This document shows, in pieces, positions 6,983 to 12,573 of a DNA stretch of 12,573 nucleotides (within the stretch, counting starts at the first letter, position 1; each line of letters starts with the position of its first letter). Location of the stretch: positions 1 to 12,573 of the forward strand of contig DATDCV010000202.1 in assembly GCA_036524155.1 (NCBI GenBank). The letters run 5' to 3'. The position numbers and the translations under genes were made by a program. Origin of the DNA: DATDCV01 sp036524155. Its GTDB lineage: Bacteria > Verrucomicrobiota > Verrucomicrobiia > Limisphaerales > UBA8199. The notes below the pieces were generated by a model. The model made no database searches, had not been told where the DNA came from, and saw only the letters and a list, made by a program, of their open reading frames with translations.

Positions 6983-8374
6983 TTACATGCCTCCGGTCAT
7001 CTTCCTCGAGGCAGGGGATTTGCCGCGAGGCACGCCGGCGGGTTTCGAGCCCATGGAAGCGCTGGCGGGTGGCATGCCGGCGATGATGAGTGAAAGCTCA
7101 GCCAGGGTAATCTCCCGCTGGGTCGCGGCTTCCACCCGGTCCAGTTCGAAGCCGAGCAAAGTCCGCTCGGTGTCTGTCAGGTTGAAGAAATCAATCTGGC
7201 CGGCCAGATAGCCGGAGCGCGCGACCTCGAGCGACTGGCGGGCTTTGGGCAGGAGCTGGTCGTTTAGCAGCGCCAGGTTGCGCGTCGCCTCCCGGTAGAG
7301 ATAGCTCCGGTCCGCAAAGTCCACCGCCAGTGCGATCTGCTCGTCCGAAAGCCGGGCCTCGGCCGAGCGTTTATTGGCTTGGGCCTCGGCGATTTGCGCG
7401 GCGATCTTATCCCTCCAAATTGGCAGCGACAGTGTGGCGGGACCTCCGGGCACCCGATAAAGGGTGGGGTTCATCTGAACGTCGGCCATAAACCCGAGGC
7501 TGAAATCAGGCCAGCGCGCCTTTCGAGCCAGGAGAATGGCGGCGTCGGCGGCACGGACATCGGCTTCGAGCGCTTTGAGCCGCGTGTTCCGGGCCATGGC
7601 CATCTCATAGAGCTTATCGGAGGTCAGATCCATGGGTGTGGATTCGAAATGTTGCGGAATTGGCGGGGCCGGGTCCTGGGCTTTCAACCCCAGCGCAGCC
7701 TTGAACTGAGCCACGAGCGAGGTTTGTGAATCCTGCAGGTTTTCAATTTCGGTGCGTACACGCTCCTGCTCGATTTGCGCGCGCAGAACATCCTGCAGCG
7801 TCACTTTGCCGACCTCGTTTTGCGCCCGGGCGAGCTTTTCGAGCCCCGCCAACAGGTCCAGGTTATCCCGGTTCACGCGGATCTTCTCGGCCAGGAAATG
7901 GAGCTGATAGTAAGCCCGCTTAACGTCGAAAGCGCTGCGGAGGACGGCCGACTGAAACGTATAATACCTGGCCTGGCTTTCCGCGGAGGCCGCCTCGGCG
8001 CCCGCCCGGAGTTTGCCCGGCCAGGGAACATTGGCCATCAGCCCGGGCATAACCGAACTTACGACGTTTGCGATGTCCATCTGGAAGGTGAGTTGCGGAT
8101 CCGGAGCGGAGCGCGCGGTGGTGATGCGCTCCACCGAAGCCAGCCAGTCGTAATAAGCCGCTTCGACCGCCGGCTGGTTTAGCAGCGCAAAAGTCAGAAA
8201 GTTGCTCAACGCCGAATTCGCAGTTAGAGCGGGAAGCTCGGGCTTATGACCCCCCGGGCGGTAAGTCGCCGCCGCATCCCGAACCTGCTGGCGTGCCTCC
8301 TTTTCTCCTTTAGTGGCAATGCCTTTGCACGCCGTCAAGAAACCAGTCAGGCCTAAAAGGCTGATCACAAGCAT
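6983..8374 (-). CDS. TolC/CusC-family outer-membrane efflux lipoprotein
   Basis: This is the outer-membrane channel subunit of the tripartite exporter, 463 residues from ATG 8374. That start gives a short lipoprotein signal, MLVISLLGLTGFLTAC, with lipobox LTAC and Cys16, as expected for CusC/OprM-type channels. The frame is open upstream to 8752, but only through repeat-derived DNA, so I reject the longer form. Two related OEP halves are visible. The first is long alpha-helical coiled coil after SAPDPQLTFQMDIAN, with PWPGKLRAGAE and FDVKRAYYQLHFLAEKI. The second contains ARKARWPDFSLGFMADVQMN and LPIWRDKIAAQIAEAQANKR. It is first in the order channel-adaptor-pump, with a 24-base gap to cusB. 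The signal peptide lacks a basic n-region and there is no strong ribosome binding site, so the exact start is less certain than the family. A cusC-like role rests on context. Confidence 0.92.
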   Translation of the reverse strand: MLVISLLGLTGFLTACKGIATKGEKEARQQVRDAAATYRPGGHKPELPALTANSALSNFLTFALLNQPAVEAAYYDWLASVERITTARSAPDPQLTFQMDIANVVSSVMPGLMANVPWPGKLRAGAEAASAESQARYYTFQSAVLRSAFDVKRAYYQLHFLAEKIRVNRDNLDLLAGLEKLARAQNEVGKVTLQDVLRAQIEQERVRTEIENLQDSQTSLVAQFKAALGLKAQDPAPPIPQHFESTPMDLTSDKLYEMAMARNTRLKALEADVRAADAAILLARKARWPDFSLGFMADVQMNPTLYRVPGGPATLSLPIWRDKIAAQIAEAQANKRSAEARLSDEQIALAVDFADRSYLYREATRNLALLNDQLLPKARQSLEVARSGYLAGQIDFFNLTDTERTLLGFELDRVEAATQREITLAELSLIIAGMPPASASMGSKPAGVPRGKSPASRKMTGGM

Positions 8375-8748
8375 CAGGCGGAGACAGGTCCTGGCCGTGT
8401 GCCCAGCGAATTCGGGGTGTTCAGTCGCCCACTGAGGGCTTATGGGTTCTGCGCGTGGGGGGCCCGACCCCCTCTCCTCCCGTGGAGGAGAGGGCCGGGG
8501 AGAGGAGGCCCTTGTCGAACGGTTGACGGAAAGGAAGCCTCCACCACGCGGTTCGTATGAAGGGATCGACTCAACGCTGCGCCAGCGGTCCAGGCCCAAT
8601 GAGTGTCCTTCTTCCCGGGGGGTGCTCCCGGCGTCAACAGGCTGACGTTTAGGTACCATTGTTTGCGTCACTGCCGGTAATACGCCATAACCTGCGCTTA
8701 CCCTCGCATTATGCAACACATATCCCGCCCCCGGCGCCGGCCTGACGC
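8375..8748. other. 374-bp gap between antiporter and efflux operon; no gene, repeat-bearing
   Basis: Both strands are partly open, but the encoded peptides are low in complexity (for example SSPRPSPPREERGS) and derive from an interspersed palindromic repeat. This is where the efflux operon's promoter should lie. On the minus strand TTGCAT is followed 17 bases later by AGGTTA, a poor match, so no promoter is called. A 7-bp inverted repeat, GTTGACG (8522-8528) and CGTCAAC (8632-8638), may be chance. Confidence 0.6.
8470..8494. repeat. Palindromic CCCTCTCCTCC hairpin within a REP-like repeat
   Basis: CCCTCTCCTCC at 8470-8480 and GGAGGAGAGGG at 8484-8494 form a perfect 11-bp stem with a 3-base loop (CGT). 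The flanks (GGGCCGGGGAGAGGAGG, roughly up to 8508) continue the purine-rich theme. Repeats of this kind, which translate as RPSPPREER-like peptides, are scattered through many bacterial genomes. It lies just upstream of the TolC-like start and is unlikely to be a normal terminator, because no T-run follows on either strand. Confidence 0.75.
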
Positions 8749-10767
8749 TCAAGCCCGCTTTCCCAGAGCGGCCTTGGCGGAATCAATCTGCGGCCGAGTG
8801 CCCAGCAGGAGGACCTGGTCCCCTTCCCGGAGATCTTCATCGGGGCCGGGATTGATGAGCTTCGTGCCGTTGCGTTCGATGCCGACGATGCTCGCGCCGG
8901 TCTGCGTGCGCAGCTCGAGTTCACCGATAAGTTTGCGCGCCGCGGCGGAGCCCGCGGCGATCGTGACGACTTCCAGGTCTGCTTCCCGGAGCAGCGACGG
9001 CAGTTCGCGATCATGCGGCGGGCTTGGCGCCGGTGGTCGGGCGAAGGTTTCCTCGAGCGCCGCCTGCGCCTTGGAATAGATCCTGATCGACGACCGCCAG
9101 AGAAGCCAGGTGATGACCGCGGCGATGGCCAGCAGCACCGCGAACACCTCGAAGCTCGGCAGCAGCGTCGAGCTGAGGGCCAACACGAACGATCCAAGGA
9201 CCAGAGCGCCCGCGATGGGCACGACTTGTGCCACGACGTTGCGAATGGCGGCCGTCCGCTCGCGGCCGGTCTGCTGACTCACGCTCGTTTCAGCGATCAG
9301 CAGGCCGACCGCTTGAAGTTTTCGGAAGGTGGCAATGAGAAGGGGCAGGGAAACCACCACGGCGGCCAGCCAGAGCGCGGCCTTTAGCCCTTCGTCCCCC
9401 AGCCCGAGGTTCTTCAGCCAGCCTGGCCGGCGGTGGTCCAGGAACCCCGCCGAGATAAACACCGCCGCCACCAACACGGCGTTAAGCGCCATTTGCCAAA
9501 ACCAGCGCCGGATCAACCGCGAGGCCAGGCTGTGATGCTTCGAGGCCCCGAGTTGCCCAACCCAGCGGGTGTAGAGGTCCAGGCTGTTAACGATTGGCTT
9601 TGGCGCCACCCGATCAAACCAACCCACCAGCCCGTCAGCGCTTCTGATCAGGTATGGAGTCAACAGGGTCGTAATGGCCGAGACCGCCACGGCGATCGGA
9701 TACAGGAAATCGCTCGTGACTTTGAGCGTCAAGCCGAGCGAGGCGATGATGAAGGAAAACTCGCCAATTTGCGCCAGGCCCATGCCGACCCGCAACGAAG
9801 TGCGAGTATCGTTGCCGCCCACGAACGCCCCGAAAGAGCAGGCCAACACTTTGCCTCCAATCACCGCCAGCGTGATGACCACGACCGGCCGCCAGTGGAG
9901 CAACAACATCGCGGGATCGATCAGCAACCCGATCGCCACGAAAAAGATCGCGCTGAACATGTCGCGCACCGGTTCCAACAGAGCCTCCACGCGATGGATC
10001 TCCCGCGCCTCGGCGATGACCGCCCCGATGATGAACGCTCCGAGCGCCACGCTGTAACCCAGTTTCGCCGCCAGCAGCGACACTCCGAAACACAAGCCCA
10101 ACACCGTGATGATCAGCATCTCGTTGCTCTTGAAACGCGCCACGTAGCCGATCAAGCGCGGCACGGTGATCAGCCCCACGACCAGTGTCACCGCCAGGAA
10201 CATCCCCAACTTGCCCATGGTCGCCCCGACGTCCCCCACGCTCAGCTTGCCCGTCGTCGCGACCCCGGATAAGAGCGCGATCATGGCGATGCCCAGGATG
10301 TCCTCGAGGATCAGGATGCCGAAGATTAGTTGCGCAAAGCGCTCCTTCATTTTGCCCAATTCCCCCAGCACCTTGATGATCACCGTGGTGGAGGACATCG
10401 ACAGCATCGCCCCAAGAAAAATGCTGTCCAGCAGGCTCCAGTTGAAGAAACGGCCGATCTCATAGCCAACCCAGAACAGCAACAGAATCTCCATCAGCGC
10501 CGCGATCACGGCCGGCACCCCGACCTTGGTCAGCTTGCGCAGGTTGAACTCCAGCCCGAGGGAAAACATGAGCAGAATAATTCCCAACTCCGCCAACGTA
10601 TCAATGTCGTGGATGAGCGCGGCCGGCGGCGTATGCGGGCCGATGATGACCCCCGCGATGATGTAGCCCAGAACCACCGGTTGCCTGAGACGGTGAAAAA
10701 TCACCGTCACCACCGCGGCCACGATCATGACCACCGCCAGGTCTTGCAGGAAGGAAACTTGATGCAT
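8749..10767 (-). CDS. CPA2-family monovalent cation:proton antiporter with C-terminal RCK_C domain (KefB-like)
   Basis: This is a 672-residue inner-membrane transporter expected to exchange K+ or Na+ for protons. The start chosen is ATG 10767 (MHQVSFLQDLAVVM), where the first helix of the family begins; the frame continues upstream only through repeat DNA and antisense to the phospholipase gene. Family signatures include GYIIAGVIIGP (34-44), LMFSLGLEFNLRKL (66-79), GAMLSMSSTTVI (119-130) and LEDILGIAM (154-162). The conserved pair of the ion site reads E155-D156. MGLAQIGEFSFI lies at 329-340. The exchanger domain covers about 1-375. A further block with about four hydrophobic helices spans 425-560, and a TrkA-C/RCK_C domain lies at about 596-665 (GELELRTQTGASIVGIERNG). 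The NAD-binding RCK_N domain of KefB/KefC is absent. It may help cells cope with ion stress; a link to the metal operon is not shown. Confidence 0.93.
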   Translation of the reverse strand: MHQVSFLQDLAVVMIVAAVVTVIFHRLRQPVVLGYIIAGVIIGPHTPPAALIHDIDTLAELGIILLMFSLGLEFNLRKLTKVGVPAVIAALMEILLLFWVGYEIGRFFNWSLLDSIFLGAMLSMSSTTVIIKVLGELGKMKERFAQLIFGILILEDILGIAMIALLSGVATTGKLSVGDVGATMGKLGMFLAVTLVVGLITVPRLIGYVARFKSNEMLIITVLGLCFGVSLLAAKLGYSVALGAFIIGAVIAEAREIHRVEALLEPVRDMFSAIFFVAIGLLIDPAMLLLHWRPVVVITLAVIGGKVLACSFGAFVGGNDTRTSLRVGMGLAQIGEFSFIIASLGLTLKVTSDFLYPIAVAVSAITTLLTPYLIRSADGLVGWFDRVAPKPIVNSLDLYTRWVGQLGASKHHSLASRLIRRWFWQMALNAVLVAAVFISAGFLDHRRPGWLKNLGLGDEGLKAALWLAAVVVSLPLLIATFRKLQAVGLLIAETSVSQQTGRERTAAIRNVVAQVVPIAGALVLGSFVLALSSTLLPSFEVFAVLLAIAAVITWLLWRSSIRIYSKAQAALEETFARPPAPSPPHDRELPSLLREADLEVVTIAAGSAAARKLIGELELRTQTGASIVGIERNGTKLINPGPDEDLREGDQVLLLGTRPQIDSAKAALGKRA

Positions 10768-11040
10768 TGTCTGGAGCGACAGTTTAGGTTTGGAACGCGT
10801 CGCTGGCAAACGGCAGTTCTCATTCTGGGATTGTGGCGTGGGCGTCTCGCCCGCGGGTTCGGTCGGCGTCCCGCCGATCGAGGCTAAAAGGGGCGGGGAC
10901 GCCCCAGGAGCTCGCGGGCGAGACGCCCACGCCACGCCAAAATGAGAATTGCTGGCTGGCAAACACGGCGGTCCTTTACAGCCCCTGGCCGATGTGTTTG
11001 ATTTGCCGAATTCAGCACCGTCATTAACGCGACCTGAGGA
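10768..11040. other. Divergent intergenic region between antiporter and phospholipase-like gene
   Basis: These 273 bases must contain the promoters for both divergent genes. More than half is occupied by an inverted-repeat element (10812-10954). About 76 bases between the element and ATG 11041 remain for the plus-strand promoter and leader, and 34 bases before its left direct repeat remain for the minus-strand leader. I see no convincing -35/-10 pair in either remnant. Confidence 0.6.
10802..10964. mobile_element. MITE-like inverted-repeat element (about 143 bp) flanked by 10-bp direct repeats
   Basis: GCTGGCAAAC occurs at 10802-10811 and again at 10955-10964, directly flanking an inverted-repeat body. 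The arms share a perfect 23-bp core (10833-10855 against 10913-10935), an outer TTCTCATT/AATGAGAA pair (10817-10824 against 10941-10948) and an inner GGCGTCCC/GGGACGCC pair (10865-10872 against 10896-10903). No open frame for a transposase fits within it. A small non-autonomous element with a target-site duplication is the simplest reading, but recombination between two single repeats could give a similar form. Confidence 0.6.
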
Positions 11041-12573
11041 ATGAACGCTACGGGGCAACCGGAACAAACCGAGCGTGATCTCGCGTTGTCCGCCCGCGTC
11101 ATTACGGACCAGGCGCTGGCGCGCGCCGCGGGGGCGCCCTTGATCGATGGCAACAGCGTCCGGCTGCTCCGCGACGCGCGCGAGAATTACCCGGCCTGGC
11201 TCGAGGCCATCGCCGCCGCCCGCCACCAGGTCCATTTTGAGAGTTACATCATTCGCGAAGACCGGACCGGGGAGGAGTTCGCCGAAGCGCTGAGCGCAAA
11301 GGCGCGCGCCGGTGTGTGCGTGCGGATCCTCTACGATTGGTTGGGGGGCTTTGGCAAGACCTCCGGAAAGTTCTGGGCCCGGTTGCGCGCGGCCGGCGTC
11401 GAGGTCCGGTGCTACAATCCGCCGCGCCTGGAGGCTCCGTTCGGGTGGATTTCGCGCGACCACCGAAAGATGCTCACGGTCGATGGGCAAGTCGGGTTTG
11501 TCACCGGCCTGTGCGTCGGCCAGATGTGGGCCGGGGATCCGAAGAAAAAACTCGAGCCCTGGCGCGACACCGGCATCGAAGTGCGCGGCCCGGCGGTGGC
11601 GGAAATCGAACGCGCGTTTGCGCAGATTTGGGCAATGACCGGCGAAGCCATTCCGGAGGATCAAATCGTCAATGCCGCCGCGCTGGTTCCCGCCGGCGAG
11701 GTGAGCCTGCGGATCGTGGCCAGCGTGCCCGCCACCGCCGGCATGCTCCGGATGGATCAAATCGTCGCCGCCCTCGCCCGAAAGCGAGTGTGGCTGACGG
11801 ACGCCTATTACGCGGGGACGACCGGTTACGCGCAGGCCTTGCAAGCCGCGGCTCATCAGGGGGTGGACGTGCGGTTGCTGGTGCCCAGCGCTTCCGATAT
11901 CCCCCTGGTTAAACTTTTGTCCCGGGCAGGCTACCGCCCGCTGCTGAAGGCCGGCGTCCGCATCTTCGAGTGGAACGGCACGATGCTGCACGCGAAGACC
12001 GCGGTGGCCGACGGGATCTGGGCGCGCGTCGGTTCGACGAACCTGAATGTCGCGAGCTGGTTCGGCAATTGCGAGCTGGATGCGGTGATCGAAAACGCCG
12101 ATTTTGCCCGGCAGATGGAGGACATGTACCTGCAGGATCTGACGAACGCGACGGAAATCGTCCTGGACGCGAAACGAAAGATCCGCGCGCCGGGCCGCCC
12201 TCAGTCCCCGCGCCCGCTAATGCCGCTTGGCCGGGCGAGCGCCGGACGCGCCGCCGCCGGAACCATTCGCATTGGTAACGCGATTGGCGCCGCGATTACC
12301 AACCACCGGGCGTTGGAGCCGGTGGAAGCACGACTGATGCTGATCGCCGGAGTGCTGTCGGTGGTGTTGGCAGGGATTTTCGCATTGCTACCGCGCCTGC
12401 TGGCTTACCCGCTGGCCGTGGTGCTGGGCTGGATTGGCCTCACGCTGCTGCTCAGAGGTTTCAACCTCCACCGCCGGGGCCGGCGGCAACTGACCAATCA
12501 GGGGCCTCAGGAACCCGGTGACGGCCCGCCGCCGCCGCAGTTCTCGTTAGGGGATTGTGGCGCGGGCGTCTCG
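11041..12573 (+). CDS. Phospholipase D-superfamily protein, cardiolipin synthase-like (open at right edge)
   Basis: From ATG 11041 the frame runs 511 codons to the window end without a stop; TGA at 11035-11037 rules out an earlier in-frame start. Two intact HKD motifs are present: H141-R-K143-x4-D148 in SRDHRKMLTVDG, and H317-A-K319-x4-D324 in MLHAKTAVADG, followed by GSTN at 331-334. Both are needed for phosphatidyl transfer in this superfamily. Also typical are HFESYIIREDRTG (65-77) and SWFGNCELDAVIEN (339-352). Cardiolipin synthases of this kind join phospholipids in the inner membrane; that substrate is inferred. There are no N-terminal helices as in ClsA, but a hydrophobic hairpin lies near the C-terminus at about 431-472. 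GAGGA directly abuts the ATG, too close for an ideal ribosome binding site. The last 12 or so codons match the dispersed repeat seen at 10815-10850, so the true end is uncertain. Confidence 0.88.
   Translation, partial: MNATGQPEQTERDLALSARVITDQALARAAGAPLIDGNSVRLLRDARENYPAWLEAIAAARHQVHFESYIIREDRTGEEFAEALSAKARAGVCVRILYDWLGGFGKTSGKFWARLRAAGVEVRCYNPPRLEAPFGWISRDHRKMLTVDGQVGFVTGLCVGQMWAGDPKKKLEPWRDTGIEVRGPAVAEIERAFAQIWAMTGEAIPEDQIVNAAALVPAGEVSLRIVASVPATAGMLRMDQIVAALARKRVWLTDAYYAGTTGYAQALQAAAHQGVDVRLLVPSASDIPLVKLLSRAGYRPLLKAGVRIFEWNGTMLHAKTAVADGIWARVGSTNLNVASWFGNCELDAVIENADFARQMEDMYLQDLTNATEIVLDAKRKIRAPGRPQSPRPLMPLGRASAGRAAAGTIRIGNAIGAAITNHRALEPVEARLMLIAGVLSVVLAGIFALLPRLLAYPLAVVLGWIGLTLLLRGFNLHRRGRRQLTNQGPQEPGDGPPPPQFSLGDCGAGVS
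12542..12573 (+). repeat. Partial second copy of the intergenic repeat, cut by window edge
   Basis: The last 32 bases (GTTCTCGTTAGGGGATTGTG, then GCGCGGGCGTCTCG) match 10816-10848 with a few differences. They are in the same orientation as that element's left arm. The copy begins inside the open frame of the phospholipase-like gene. Confidence 0.7.

Noticed and set aside
8731..8740. A CCGGCGCCGG palindrome just after the antiporter stop as a terminator
   Set aside because: There is no loop and no T-run, and GC-rich self-complementary decamers are expected by chance here.
8375..8752. A 126-codon upstream extension of the TolC-like gene from a TTG
   Set aside because: The peptide is repeat-derived, and a lipoprotein signal begins at the ATG at 8374.
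10768..11991. A 408-codon upstream extension of the antiporter frame
   Set aside because: It runs through repeat DNA and antisense to the phospholipase-like gene, which has both HKD motifs. The family's first helix begins at the ATG at 10767.

Overview
This window looks like part of a chromosome from a GC-rich, Gram-negative environmental bacterium. The best guess is Verrucomicrobiota (Pedosphaera/Limisphaerales-like). That guess rests on the style of the small anti-sigma-like and metal-sensor proteins, a four-helix-bundle gene remnant flanked by GGAGCGT-type repeats, and repeat-derived intergenic DNA. It is an inference from recognised protein style, not a proven placement.

Layout, from right to left along the minus strand. 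A monovalent cation:proton antiporter of the CPA2/KefB type (8749-10767) is followed by a 374-bp gap carrying a palindromic repeat. Then comes a complete tripartite copper/silver efflux set: a TolC/CusC-like outer-membrane lipoprotein (6983-8374), a CusB-like adaptor lipoprotein with several metal-binding modules (5009-6958), and the CusA-type RND pump (1473-4748). Between cusB and cusA lies a broken four-helix-bundle gene between two opposed arrays of a 7-bp unit. After cusA come a small secreted protein with three copies of one motif (831-1262), a single-pass anti-sigma-like protein (418-765) and a CnrX/ZraP-like periplasmic heavy-metal sensor whose end is cut by the left edge (1-421). The last two overlap by ATGA.

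On the plus strand, divergent from the antiporter, a phospholipase D-superfamily (cardiolipin synthase-like) gene starts at 11041 and stays open to the right edge. The divergent intergenic region holds a 143-bp inverted-repeat element flanked by a 10-bp direct repeat. A partial copy of the same element type appears at the very end of the window, inside the open frame of the phospholipase gene.

How the genes work together. CusC-, CusB- and CusA-type proteins should form one envelope-spanning pump that exports Cu(I)/Ag(I). The anti-sigma-like protein plus periplasmic sensor resembles the cnrYX part of cnrYXH, so an ECF sigma factor is expected nearby, probably just beyond the left edge. The triple-motif secreted protein sits between pump and sensor and is the least understood gene here. 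No CRISPR array, rRNA or tRNA was seen, and no convincing intrinsic terminator.
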